64,000 nt of DNA from Alcanivorax nanhaiticus (GTDB lineage Bacteria > Pseudomonadota > Gammaproteobacteria > Pseudomonadales > Alcanivoracaceae): contig NZ_ARXV01000003.1 of assembly GCF_000756665.1 (NCBI RefSeq), positions 186,001 to 250,000 of the forward strand. Reading direction: 5' to 3'. Under the pieces are notes generated by a model. It was given only the letters and a program-made list of their open reading frames with translations. It was not told the origin of the DNA and did not search any database. Made by a program: the position numbers and the translations under genes. This document shows, one piece after another, positions 24,248 through 33,041 of the stretch; within the stretch, counting starts at the first letter, position 1, and every line of letters begins with the position of its first letter.

Positions 24248-24886
24248 TTACCGGGATGCGTAGACTTTTTCATCGCCCATGCTGGCGACAAAATGGGCAG
24301 TGTAACGCTGCTGTAGTTGCTTGACCTTGCGAACGTACGCTTGGGTTTCTTTGAAGGGCGGGATGCCGCCGTAGCGGCGGACATTGCCTTCGCCCGCATT
24401 ATAGGCAGCGAGAATGTCGTCAAGCTTGTTGAACTTGCCCTTCAGGTAGGCGATGAACTGGGTGCCGCCGAGGATATTCTGGCGGGCGTCAAACGGATTG
24501 CTGACTTTGAGGTAGTTGGCGGTTTCAGGCATTAATTGCATCAGCCCTTGTGCTCCCACTCGGGAAACAGCGAGAGGGTCGAAGAGGGACTCCGCATGAA
24601 TGACGGCCTTGATCAGGGCAGGCTCAACATTGTAACGAGTGGCTGCGAGGGAGATCACCGCATCATAGCGATCCCGCTCTGCCTCGCTGAGAGTCCGGGG
24701 AGTGTAGCTCCAGCCTTTGCGGATAGACAGCAGGGTGTGGTCGCGACCCACTCGTTCCTGGGGCTGATCGGTAAACAGGATGGTGCCGTCAGCAGCACGA
24801 TATTTATAAATATCGCCTGCAGACACAGAGCCTGTGAAGCCGACAATGCCGCTGACCAACAGCGCCAGCATAGCGCGCTTGTTCAT
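24248..24886 (-). CDS. Lytic transglycosylase with DUF4124 N-domain
   Basis: The 212-aa exported protein (ATG 24886) cleaves peptidoglycan glycan strands. After a signal peptide (MLALLVSGIVGFTGSVSA) comes a DUF4124-type segment (DIYKYRAADGTILFTDQP) and then a family 1 SLT domain with the catalytic Glu in VIHAESLFDPLAVSRVGAQG, followed by LMQLMPETA and AAYNAGEGNVRRYGGIPPF. It stands alone, convergent with the Rieske gene. Confidence 0.92.
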   Translation of the reverse strand: MNKRAMLALLVSGIVGFTGSVSAGDIYKYRAADGTILFTDQPQERVGRDHTLLSIRKGWSYTPRTLSEAERDRYDAVISLAATRYNVEPALIKAVIHAESLFDPLAVSRVGAQGLMQLMPETANYLKVSNPFDARQNILGGTQFIAYLKGKFNKLDDILAAYNAGEGNVRRYGGIPPFKETQAYVRKVKQLQQRYTAHFVASMGDEKVYASR

Positions 24887-25107
24887 GATTCCCGTACCCA
24901 ATTATAAGTGGCAGCTTGCGCCTGCCTTTTATTCTGTCTTTTCGCCGCCGGAGGATGGCGACGATTCCCCTCAATGCTAGTCTGTGCTGCGGTCAGAGCC
25001 GAGATTTGCCCGATAAGAGGGCATTATGTTTTGCACAGACGGTCTGCCATCATACAACCTGTTTCGGTCAGGCCCAAGGCCTGCACGAGTGAAAACAAGG
25101 AGAGGGT

Positions 25108-26784
25108 ATGTTTCCGGAATCACTGCAACCCTGGCTTGGGGCCATTATTGCCTGGTTGGAACTGGGATTTCTGGTGTTGGTCCTGTTGCTGACCCTGGTG
25201 GGATTATTGCTCTGGATACAGGACCGATTCATCCAGAAAAAGCATGCTATCCGCCGCAATTTTCCCCTGGTGGGCCGTTTCCGTTATTTCTTTGAGCATA
25301 TGGGGGAGTTCTTCCGCCAATATTTCTTCGCCATGGACAGGGAAGAGCTGCCCTTTAACCGTGCGCAACGCAGCTGGGTGTATCGGGCGGCGAAGGATTT
25401 GAGTAATACCTCGGCGTTTGGCTCCACCAAGCAGATTGGCGCTGGCAGGGTCGTTTTCATGAACTGCCCCTATCCCACCTTGGCCAAAAATGCGGCAGAA
25501 ACCTTGCCAATCATGGTGGGGCCGCACTGTGAACAGCCCTATGTGGCTCGTAGCGTTTTCAATGTGTCTGGCATGAGCTTCGGTGCATTATCTCGACCCG
25601 CCGTGCAGGCCTTGTCGCGGGGGGCCGCCATGGCCAATTGCTGGATGAATACCGGGGAGGGTGGTCTGTCCCCTTACCATCTTGAAGGGGGCTGTGACAT
25701 CGTTTTCCAGATAGGCACTGCCCGTTATGGCGTTCGGGACTCGGAAGGCAATCTGGATGATGAAAGGCTGCGTCAGGCTGCTGCCCACCAGCAAGTCAAA
25801 ATGTTTGAAATCAAACTGAGTCAGGGTGCAAAGCCCGGCAAAGGAGGCATTCTGCCCGCAGGCAAAGTGACCGATGAGATCGCGGCGATTCGCGGTATTC
25901 CGGCGGGGCAGGCCTCCATTAGCCCGAATGGCCAGCCGGATGTTCATGATGCGGATTCTCTGCTTGATCTGATCCACAAGGTTCGGGATGTGACTGGAAA
26001 ACCAACAGGAATCAAGTTTGTCCTGGGGGACTCCCGCTGGCTGGAGGATTTGTTTCTTGCCATTCATGAGCGGGGCCTGGAGTCTGCGCCTGACTTTATT
26101 ACGGTAGATAGCGGGGATGGGGGCACTGGTGCTGCGCCAATGTCGCTGATGGATGATGTGGGGTTATATCTGGCGGAATCACTGCCCCAGGTGGTGGATT
26201 TGCGTGACGGTTATGGCTTGTCTGATCGCATCCGCATCATTGCTTCCGGTAAGCTGATCAATCCCAGCATGGTGGCGTGGGCCATCGCCGTAGGGGCGGA
26301 TTTTTGTGTCTCCGCACGGGGCTACATGTTTGCCCTCGGTTGTATTCAGGCGCTGCAGTGCAATCGAAACACTTGCCCAACCGGTGTCACAACCCATAAT
26401 CCGCGGTTACAGCGTGGGCTGGTACCCGAAGACAAGGCGCGGCGCGTGGCGCACTTTCATGACAATCTGGTCAAGGAGGTGGAAACCATTGCGCATTCCT
26501 GTGGAGTGAGTGAACCACGCAAACTCAAGCGGCAGCATGCGCGAATGCTCAACAGCAATGGGGAATCCGTGCCCCTGGACCATCTCTGGCCTACGGTTGA
26601 AGCAGGTATTTATCTAAGGAGCCTCGGAATAACTCCTTGCATACTCAGTCTTTCAGGCTGGTTCGCCCCCTCGGCAAAGGTACAGAGGGGCGCACTTTTG
26701 AAGGCATGCTGGTTGCCTCTTACCTTCAAAGAACGGCAACAACGAGTGCGGACCAGCCTGGAAGACCCGGAGGGCGCGGCCTGA
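25108..26784 (+). CDS. FMN-binding glutamate-synthase-like protein with replaced C-terminus
   Basis: A membrane anchor (residues about 10-33) precedes a GltB-type FMN barrel (GTGAAPMSLMDDVG, GADFCVSARGYMFALG) and the [3Fe-4S] cysteines CIQALQCNRNTC (about residue 410). These proteins resemble the glutamate synthase catalytic core without the amidotransferase domain; the in vivo reaction is not settled. AAGGAGAGG before ATG 25108 supports the start. From 26617 (codon 504) the sequence is that of the inverted-repeat element, so the last 55 or so residues are not native. The core is intact, thus the enzyme may still work. Confidence 0.85.
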   Translation: MFPESLQPWLGAIIAWLELGFLVLVLLLTLVGLLLWIQDRFIQKKHAIRRNFPLVGRFRYFFEHMGEFFRQYFFAMDREELPFNRAQRSWVYRAAKDLSNTSAFGSTKQIGAGRVVFMNCPYPTLAKNAAETLPIMVGPHCEQPYVARSVFNVSGMSFGALSRPAVQALSRGAAMANCWMNTGEGGLSPYHLEGGCDIVFQIGTARYGVRDSEGNLDDERLRQAAAHQQVKMFEIKLSQGAKPGKGGILPAGKVTDEIAAIRGIPAGQASISPNGQPDVHDADSLLDLIHKVRDVTGKPTGIKFVLGDSRWLEDLFLAIHERGLESAPDFITVDSGDGGTGAAPMSLMDDVGLYLAESLPQVVDLRDGYGLSDRIRIIASGKLINPSMVAWAIAVGADFCVSARGYMFALGCIQALQCNRNTCPTGVTTHNPRLQRGLVPEDKARRVAHFHDNLVKEVETIAHSCGVSEPRKLKRQHARMLNSNGESVPLDHLWPTVEAGIYLRSLGITPCILSLSGWFAPSAKVQRGALLKACWLPLTFKERQQRVRTSLEDPEGAA

Positions 26785-26904
26785 AGCGCACATCTGCTGC
26801 GCCTTGCCTCTCAGAAAGGGAACCACCCTGACGATCGAGACAAGACACAACAGCTGCACGCTTCAGGCCACGCTGAGTACGCAAGGAGTTATTCAGAGGC
26901 TCCT
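26617..26904. mobile_element. 288-bp MITE-like element with 32-bp terminal inverted repeats
   Basis: The ends are AGGAGCCTCGGAATAACTCC.. (26617-26648) and its reverse partner ..GGAGTTATTCAGAGGCTCCT (26873-26904), 32 bases with two mismatches. The inside holds a second inverted pair (GGCCTGAAGCG / CGCTTCAGGCC). No transposase-like reading frame is visible. I do not see a convincing target duplication. It interrupts the 3' end of the FMN protein gene. A 16-bp exact copy of one end (GTTATTCAGAGGCTCC) occurs alone at 47299. Confidence 0.75.
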
Positions 26905-27022
26905 CAAGACTGGTCGTCCCAGTGAACAGCCAGTAGTTGTCCGTTGGCAGACGGTGCGCCCGTAACAAGTTCGGGTGTTCCGCATCCAATGTCGATCAGC
27001 GTATGCAGTAAAGGAGCAGTCA

Positions 27023-28387
27023 GTGACAAACGAATTTGATTTAGTGGTTATCGGTGCCGGTTCTGGTGGAGTCAGAGCGGCGCGAATGGCTGCTGGCCAC
27101 GGCGCACGGGTCGCTATCGTTGAGAAACGTTTTTTTGGAGGCACTTGCGTCAATGTGGGTTGTGTACCCAAAAAGCTGTTCTCCTATGGCGCACATTTTC
27201 CTGATGAGTTTGCGCTAGCAGAAGACTATGGCTATTCCATTGCCGGCTGGAAATTCGACTGGGCGACGCTGAGGGAGAATAAAACCCGGGAAATTGCGCG
27301 CCTGAATGGCATTTATCGCCGTATTCTCGATCAGGCCGGGGTCACCATTTTTGAAGGTCATGGCCGGGTTGAGGCGCCAGGGCAGGTATCCGTTGATGGC
27401 AACATTCTCACCACCGATAAAATTTTACTGGCAGTGGGCGGGAAACCCTTCGTTCCTTCGTTTCCTGGCAATGAGCACGTGAAGATTTCTGACGACCTGT
27501 TTTACCTCGAAGAGCTGCCAAAACAGGTAGCTGTGGTAGGTGGAGGCTACATTGCCACAGAGTTCGCCGGCATCCTCCACGGTCTGGGATGTGAGGTGAC
27601 CCAGATTTATCGCGGCGATTTGTTTTTGCGTGGTTTTGATGGCGACATTCGTGAGTTTGTCGCCGAGCAGATGGCAGAGCAGGGCATAAACCTGCGTTTC
27701 AACACTGACGTAGATCGCATTGAAGAAAGTGAGGGGCGCAAGCGGGTATTCACGAATTCAGGGGAACAGCTTGAGTTCGATGACGTATTTTATGCAACGG
27801 GCAGGATACCGTATCTGGATAACCTGTTTTCAGCCGATGCAACACCTTCACTGGGCAAGAATGGCGCCATTCAGGTGGATGAACACTACCAAACCAGTAT
27901 CGATGGCGTGTATGCACTCGGTGATGTCATTGATCGATTGCAGCTTACGCCCGTAGCTCTGGCTGAGGGGATGTGGCTGGCAGCACACCTGTTCGGCAAG
28001 GCAAAGCCTTCAGGCCCACTGGATTACCGTAACATCGCCACTGCGGTATTCAGCCATCCTAATATCGGGACCGTTGGAATGACCCAAGAAGAGGCTTTGG
28101 CCACAATCGGGGCCATTCGTGTCTTCAAAAGCAGCTTTCGGCCTATGCGTTACACCTTGGGCGATCGTCAGGTTCGCAGCATGATCAAGCTGATTGTGGA
28201 CGACAGCACAGACAAGGTGCTGGGTCTGCATATCGCAGGGGAAGACGCCGCAGAAATCACCCAGGGCTTCGCTGTTGCCATCAAAATGGGCGCAACCAAA
28301 GCAGACTTTGACGCCACCGTAGGAATTCATCCGACTGCAGCTGAAGAGCTGGTGACAATGCGGCAGGGGGAGTTTATCCGCGCATGA
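27023..28387 (+). CDS. gor: Glutathione-disulfide reductase
   Basis: The enzyme reduces GSSG with NADPH in the cytoplasm. I take GTG 27023 with AAGGAG six bases ahead, giving 454 aa starting MTNEFDLVVIGAGSGG. The FAD motif GAGSGG, redox-active CVNVGC (about residues 42-47), NADPH motif GGGYIATEFAG with the downstream Arg residues (YRGDLFLRGFD) that select NADPH, and the C-terminal HPTAAEE catalytic His are all present. The gene starts about 120 bases after the inverted-repeat element, so its promoter lies within or right next to that element. Confidence 0.95.
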   Translation: MTNEFDLVVIGAGSGGVRAARMAAGHGARVAIVEKRFFGGTCVNVGCVPKKLFSYGAHFPDEFALAEDYGYSIAGWKFDWATLRENKTREIARLNGIYRRILDQAGVTIFEGHGRVEAPGQVSVDGNILTTDKILLAVGGKPFVPSFPGNEHVKISDDLFYLEELPKQVAVVGGGYIATEFAGILHGLGCEVTQIYRGDLFLRGFDGDIREFVAEQMAEQGINLRFNTDVDRIEESEGRKRVFTNSGEQLEFDDVFYATGRIPYLDNLFSADATPSLGKNGAIQVDEHYQTSIDGVYALGDVIDRLQLTPVALAEGMWLAAHLFGKAKPSGPLDYRNIATAVFSHPNIGTVGMTQEEALATIGAIRVFKSSFRPMRYTLGDRQVRSMIKLIVDDSTDKVLGLHIAGEDAAEITQGFAVAIKMGATKADFDATVGIHPTAAEELVTMRQGEFIRA

Positions 28388-28490
28388 TTAAAAGCGGTTT
28401 TACCAGAGCACACAGAGTAAGTTAGTAGCGAGTGACGAGAAGCGAGTTTCGAAAGGCAAACCCCCATTACTTCTTCAGGGTTGGATCTTC

Positions 28491-28518
28491 GAAACTCGAA
28501 ACTCGAAACTCGAAACTC
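28491..28518. repeat. 7-bp tandem repeat, four copies
   Basis: GAAACTC occurs four times in a row between the convergent gor and P450 genes. An inverted GAGTTTCGAAA at about 28444 allows a long hairpin with it. Function unknown. Confidence 0.6.
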
Positions 28519-28529
28519 GCAACAGCCTT

Positions 28530-29876
28530 TCACAGCCTTTCAAGTGTTACCGGCAGCCCATCCCCCGGCACCGGCAAGCTGGTCAGGTCTACCGGCATCA
28601 CATAATCAGCTGGGACGCTCCAGCGATAGTTGAGCAGTACCTGATGCAGGATGGCTTTCACCTGCATTTCGGCAAAGTGGAGGCCAATACATTTATGGGC
28701 GCCACCTCCAAAAGGTACCCATGCATAGGGGTGGACCTTGTCTTCCCGCCTGCTTTCGCTGAATCGTTCCGGGTCAAATTTTTCCGGGTTTGGCCAGTAT
28801 TCATCCATGAAATGGGTGAAGTACGGGCTGATGGTGATGAAACTGCCTTTGGGAATCAGGTAACCATTGAATTCCACATCCCGCACGGTGCGTCTTGGCA
28901 TAGAGGGGACCGGAGCACAAAGCCTAAGGGCCTCCTTCATGGCCATACCAATACCTTCAAGGCTGCCCAGATCTTCATAATCGATGCATACCTTGTTCAG
29001 AGCCTGACTTTCTTCGCGAAGGCGATCCTGCCATTCGGGGTGCTTGGCCAGATAGTAAAAAAGGGTGGAAAGCGTGATAGTAGAGGTGTCGTGTGCCGCC
29101 ATCATAAGAAAGATCATGTGGTTTACCACATCATCATCAGAAAACTGGTGGCCGTCTTCAGTGGTGGCGTGGCATAGCACACTGAATAAATCGGAATCCT
29201 TGCTGGCCCGCTTTGCCGGGAGCTCCTTGCGGAAAAAAGCTTCAAGCACCTTGCGCCCCTTGAGCCCCCTGGACCATCGACCACCGGGAACATTGGCTCG
29301 AACCAGCGCCGTACCTGCCCGTACCGTATCGATGAATGCCTTGTTAATTGAGTCGGCTTCCCGGCCAAGTTCGTAACCCATAAACACATCTGTGGCCAGA
29401 TCCAGGGTGAGTTGTTTTACGGCATTGAGGACATGGAAATCAGGACTGTTTTCCCAAGGTTCTATACCTGCTTCGATATGCGGCCCCATCCGTTGCAAAT
29501 ACCCTTTCAGTACATCCCGATTGAAAGCCTGTTGCATGATCTTTCGATGCCATTTGTGTTCCTCAAAATCCAGCAACATGATGCCCCGGTGGAAAAATTT
29601 GCCGATGAAATAGTCCCAGCCATCATGGTTGGAGAACAGATCCCCCCGATTCAGCATGACAAACTGATTGGCATCCGGCCCCACCATTTGCACCATGCGC
29701 AGCCCAAAGGCGCCGATCCAGGATATAGGACCAAAGCGTTGGTAACGCTGACGAGCAACGCGGATTGGATCCTTCATTAACGCGAGGGTGTAGCCGATCA
29801 CGGGCAGACCACGATCGCCGGGAATGGCTTTAAGGTGACTGTTGGCGGGCACACTGCTGAACGGCTGGGGCATCAT
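28530..29876 (-). CDS. Cytochrome P450
   Basis: The 448-aa haem monooxygenase starts at ATG 29876, seven bases after AGGAG; the open frame extends a few codons further. Visible motifs: I-helix MMAAHDTSTITLS (oxygen activation), K-helix EALR (ExxR), PxRF-like FDPERF, and haem loop FGGGAHKCIG with the Cys ligand around residue 393. No membrane anchor. It is not the CYP153 alkane hydroxylase type, whose I-helix and haem loop differ; it looks more like the CYP51/CYP120/CYP26-like group acting on terpenoid, sterol or fatty substrates. No ferredoxin or reductase is adjacent. Confidence 0.9.
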   Translation of the reverse strand: MMPQPFSSVPANSHLKAIPGDRGLPVIGYTLALMKDPIRVARQRYQRFGPISWIGAFGLRMVQMVGPDANQFVMLNRGDLFSNHDGWDYFIGKFFHRGIMLLDFEEHKWHRKIMQQAFNRDVLKGYLQRMGPHIEAGIEPWENSPDFHVLNAVKQLTLDLATDVFMGYELGREADSINKAFIDTVRAGTALVRANVPGGRWSRGLKGRKVLEAFFRKELPAKRASKDSDLFSVLCHATTEDGHQFSDDDVVNHMIFLMMAAHDTSTITLSTLFYYLAKHPEWQDRLREESQALNKVCIDYEDLGSLEGIGMAMKEALRLCAPVPSMPRRTVRDVEFNGYLIPKGSFITISPYFTHFMDEYWPNPEKFDPERFSESRREDKVHPYAWVPFGGGAHKCIGLHFAEMQVKAILHQVLLNYRWSVPADYVMPVDLTSLPVPGDGLPVTLERL

Positions 29877-30275
29877 TTTTTTTCTCCTGATCAACACTGT
29901 GTTTACTATTAGCGCTACTGTATTGAATGGAGCAATAGTGGCGGGATAGATTTTCCCTTCATGTTTACCAGATCATTGAAAACGGCCCGAGATGATCAGC
30001 CCTGGGTTTTCAAGCAATCCAGTTTGAGAGGTTGGGTGATTTTTTGAGCAGTTTTGCCCGGAAGCGGATAGTGCAGGCTTGGAGAAAGTCCTCAAGAGGT
30101 TATCAAGCGGGTTATCCACAGCTTCTGTGAGTAACTCCGGCATTTGAGAATACTGTGAGTCTGCGGGGTAGCTGTGTATGATTCAGCATCTATTCGCTGC
30201 CCCGTGCAGCGGGCGTCCGCGGTCTGTTGCGGCCAGATCCGGGCCATCATCCGAGCTGTTTAAGGAGAACAAGGA
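29877..30275. other. Divergent P450-parA control region
   Basis: No gene is seen. It contains palindromes close to the P450 start (AACACTGTGTT at 29893-29903; TAGCGCTA at about 29910) that could be an operator, and a perfect DnaA box at 30112-30120 on the parA side. Confidence 0.5.
30112..30120 (+). promoter_or_regulatory. DnaA box upstream of parA-like gene
   Basis: TTATCCACA is a consensus DnaA-binding site, 156 bases before the parA-like start. Only one perfect copy is visible, so this is not an origin by itself; it may regulate the ParA gene. Confidence 0.5.
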
Positions 30276-31055
30276 ATGCGTCGTGTGGTGTTTAACCAAA
30301 AAGGGGGCGTGGGCAAATCCAGTATCACCGTAAATTTGGCGGCCATCAGTGCAGCGGAGGGTAACCGGACGCTGGTGGTGGATCTGGATCCGCAATGCAA
30401 CGCCAGCCAGTACCTGTTAGGGATGGATGCCTACAGCCACGGTGAAGGCCCGAAGCCCAATATCGGCACTTTCTTTGCCCAGACCCTGTCGTTCCGACTC
30501 AAGGAGAAGGAGCCCCGGGAGTACGTGCACGCCACTCCGTTTGAAAACCTTTATGTGCTGCCCTCCGATGGTGAGCTGGGGGAAATTGAGCACATGCTGG
30601 AGTCCAAGCACAAGATCTACAAACTCCGGGGACTGCTGAAAACCTTGTCCCGCGACTTCGATACCATCTTTGTAGATACGCCGCCTGCGTATAATTTCTA
30701 CACCCTGTCAGCGTTGATCGCCACAGACCGGGTACTGATTCCCTTCGACTGTGATGCGTTCTCGCGCAAAGCGCTGTATACCCTGCTGGAGAACATTCAG
30801 GAAGCCCGTGAGGACCACAACGATGAACTCAAGGTGGAGGGGATCATCGTCAACCAGTTCCAGCCACGTGCCCGTCTCCCTCAGGAACTGGTTGCGTCGT
30901 TGCAAGAGGAGGGGCTTCCGATTCTGGAGAGCAAGCTGTCCTCCAGTGTCGTCATGCGTGAATCCCATGAGCGCGCCACCCCGTTGGTGAATTTACAGCC
31001 GCGACACAAGCTGACGGACGAATACCGCGCGTTGTTCCGGGAGTTGTCACATTAA
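30276..31055 (+). CDS. Orphan ParA/MinD-family ATPase
   Basis: This 259-aa protein has the deviant Walker A of ParA proteins (QKGGVGKSS, residues 8-16), Walker A' LVVDLDPQCNASQ and Walker B FDTIFVDTPP. ParA ATPases position DNA or protein complexes. No parB and no parS-like repeats follow, so this is not the chromosomal parAB locus; orphan ParA proteins often position chemotaxis, pilus or carbon-storage complexes. AAGGAG before ATG 30276 is a good ribosome-binding site. The DUF1232 and DUF805 genes downstream are close enough to be cotranscribed. Confidence 0.88.
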   Translation: MRRVVFNQKGGVGKSSITVNLAAISAAEGNRTLVVDLDPQCNASQYLLGMDAYSHGEGPKPNIGTFFAQTLSFRLKEKEPREYVHATPFENLYVLPSDGELGEIEHMLESKHKIYKLRGLLKTLSRDFDTIFVDTPPAYNFYTLSALIATDRVLIPFDCDAFSRKALYTLLENIQEAREDHNDELKVEGIIVNQFQPRARLPQELVASLQEEGLPILESKLSSSVVMRESHERATPLVNLQPRHKLTDEYRALFRELSH

Positions 31056-31104
31056 TCCTTTCCGCCGCCAGGCACTGATCCGGGCGGGGCGGATACTGCA
31101 GTCC

Positions 31105-31455
31105 GTGTCTGCCAGTCGTTGGCTGGCGACGCTGGCTGGCCGACGCTCTGAACGGTTTGCCTCCAGGCTGGGGGAAGGAGCGGGGCAGCTCAAGTTGCTT
31201 GCTGGCATGCTCTATGACTGGGCGTCTGGGCGATATCCCAATCTCCCCGCTTCAACGCTGTTGTCAATCGCGGGTGTACTGGTGTACTTCATGATGCCAC
31301 TGGATGCTATTCCTGATCCTATCGTGGCTCTGGGATTGCTGGATGATCTTGGCGTCCTTGCGACTGTATGGCTGCGTTGTCAGAGTGACATTGGCCAATA
31401 TCGGGACTGGAAGGCATTACAACAAAAAACCGGAGAGGGTGATGACGGGGAATGA
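31105..31455 (+). CDS. YkvA-like DUF1232 membrane protein
   Basis: About 116 aa from GTG 31105; the frame is open upstream, so the start is uncertain. The DUF1232 core YFMMPLDAIPDPIVALGLLD (about residues 61-80) is present, a motif of small membrane-associated proteins of unknown role. It overlaps the next gene by 14 bases and follows the parA-like gene by 49. Confidence 0.75.
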   Translation: MSASRWLATLAGRRSERFASRLGEGAGQLKLLAGMLYDWASGRYPNLPASTLLSIAGVLVYFMMPLDAIPDPIVALGLLDDLGVLATVWLRCQSDIGQYRDWKALQQKTGEGDDGE

Positions 31456-32020
31456 TTACTACGACGCGCCTAGTCTGCGTCCAGGCTATCAGGGGAGGGG
31501 GACCATTGTTTATGAGCCCCTCTCGGCATTGAGTCTGACCCAGCGTTTGGGACGCCTACGATTTGCTTGCTACCAACTGACATCTTACCTGATAGCTGGC
31601 TTATTGGTGTTGTTGATGCTGCTGCTGTCCCGAAGCCTTATCCCTGAGCTGGCGGCAATGGCTGGGGCGGCTGTGATCATGCTAGCACTGACCGTCTATC
31701 TGGTTGGATTGATGGTTCGTCGCTTTCACGACATGGGAAAGTCTGGCTGGTGGGCGGTGCTGGGCCTGGTTCCGGTGTTGAATCTCGCTGTGATGTTGTA
31801 TCTCTATTTAGGTGACGGTGACAGCATGGTGAATCGTTTTGGCACACCGAATCCTCCTCCCGGAATACTGGTAATCCTTGCCGGTGGGCTCTATTGGCTA
31901 TTCAACGTGCTGAGCTTGATCGTGACAGCTGTGCTACTGGTTGTTGCCTGGCAGTACCCTGAACAGCTTGAAGGGTTTATGCAAAGTGTTCCTTATGAGA
32001 TGCCGACGGGTCGTTGGTAA
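31442..32020 (+). CDS. DUF805 membrane protein
   Basis: The 192-aa protein has about four hydrophobic segments and the DUF805 signature RRFHDMGKSGWWAVLGLVP. ATG 31442 follows GGAGAGG and lies inside the end of the DUF1232 gene, so the two are coupled. Function unknown; probably inner membrane. Confidence 0.82.
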   Translation: MTGNDYYDAPSLRPGYQGRGTIVYEPLSALSLTQRLGRLRFACYQLTSYLIAGLLVLLMLLLSRSLIPELAAMAGAAVIMLALTVYLVGLMVRRFHDMGKSGWWAVLGLVPVLNLAVMLYLYLGDGDSMVNRFGTPNPPPGILVILAGGLYWLFNVLSLIVTAVLLVVAWQYPEQLEGFMQSVPYEMPTGRW

Positions 32021-32166
32021 CGACTAGTTCAAAAGAATGCTGTGCCGGGTTCCTCATTTCGATATTTTTTGTGGTACTGTTTGCCTATTACTTTGGTCAT
32101 CGAAGCCATTGACGAATAGCTAACAATAAAGTGAAGAATAATTTTACGGAAAAAAGGGAGAAGCTG

Positions 32167-32961
32167 ATGGCAAAGCGTTTGTTGGGGAGCCTTGTGGCCC
32201 TCGCCATCTTTCCAATGAGCGGCATGGCAGCCATTAGCAATGCCGATCTGGAAGAATTTGAGTTGGGCCTCTGGCAGGTTCGTTCTGATTTTCACATGCT
32301 GACGATCATGACCGGTGGTGACACCTACGCTGCGGATCTTGATGACTCCATTGATCGTGCGCGCCGGACTCTCAAGCGCCTGGAGTCTGATGCTGAAGGT
32401 GGAGAGGAGCGTAAACTGGTTGGTGAGCTGACCAACGAATGGAAAATCTTTGAGGCCGCTGCCAGTGCCAATACCATGGCGGAGCAGGGCTACACGAATG
32501 CCTACACTATTCAGGATGTGAATGAAGTGCCGGCGTTGATGCTGGAAAAAATTGAACTGTATGAAGGCGGCACCGATGGCCAGTACGACGACGTGCGGGC
32601 CATGGCGGCATTTCTGCAACGTATGACCTCCGAGTATCTGAACCTGGCCGCTGACCCCAGTGGTGGTATGGCAGCAGGGACTGACGAAGGTCGTCTGGAA
32701 TTCAAGGATGCAGTCCCCCAGTTTGAGTCCATGCTGGCCAATGCCAAGACCAAGCATGCCAGTGATGAAGCCATGAGCCGTGCACTGAATCAGGTTGGCC
32801 TCAAGTGGCAGTTTATTCGCGAGTCCATGGTCAAGTTCTACGAGAATGCGGTGCCGTTTCTTGTCTACCGCTATACCAAGCAGATGGTAGAAACGATGGA
32901 TCAGGCAATTAGCCTGGCGTCGACCGAAGTGGAGAAACCTACCTTCGGGCCGGTTGAATAA
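32167..32961 (+). CDS. Exported helical protein, first of a tandem pair
   Basis: The 264-aa protein has a signal peptide ending SGMA and a mature start AISNADLEEFELGLWQVRSD. I do not recognise a family. It is predicted mostly helical, without cysteines. The following gene is a diverged paralogue: both start with A-I-x-x-A/T-D-L, share (F/M)xxMLTI/HLLAI near residue 45, EYL.LAA in the middle, and a C-terminal (V)P(F/Y)L(V/F)YRY segment. ATG 32167 is preceded by GGGAGAAG. Confidence 0.7.
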   Translation: MAKRLLGSLVALAIFPMSGMAAISNADLEEFELGLWQVRSDFHMLTIMTGGDTYAADLDDSIDRARRTLKRLESDAEGGEERKLVGELTNEWKIFEAAASANTMAEQGYTNAYTIQDVNEVPALMLEKIELYEGGTDGQYDDVRAMAAFLQRMTSEYLNLAADPSGGMAAGTDEGRLEFKDAVPQFESMLANAKTKHASDEAMSRALNQVGLKWQFIRESMVKFYENAVPFLVYRYTKQMVETMDQAISLASTEVEKPTFGPVE

Positions 32962-32990
32962 GCATTACCAATTAGCAGTTTGATTGATAC

Positions 32991-33015
32991 GCCCCCGCTT
33001 CTGGCGGGGGTTTTT
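32991..33015 (+). terminator. Terminator between the tandem paralogues
   Basis: CCCCCGC-TTCTG-GCGGGGG followed by five T, 30 bases after the first paralogue. The second paralogue starts 27 bases later, so it depends on read-through. Confidence 0.85.
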
Positions 33016-33041
33016 GATTGAGAGAGAAAAAGGGGTATCGG

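Noticed and set aside
26653..26859. Small minus-strand reading frame inside the inverted-repeat element as a transposase fragment
   Set aside because: It has no DDE or helix-turn-helix motif and no ribosome-binding site; composition looks non-coding.
28491..28518. Tandem repeats as a CRISPR remnant
   Set aside because: Units of 7 bp without spacers and no cas genes in the window.
28530..29876. P450 as a CYP153 alkane hydroxylase
   Set aside because: The I-helix and haem-loop motifs differ from those of CYP153 and no ferredoxin or reductase genes accompany it.
30112..30120. DnaA box and ParA gene as a replication origin
   Set aside because: There is a single perfect box, no AT-rich unwinding region, no dnaA, dnaN, rep or parB gene.
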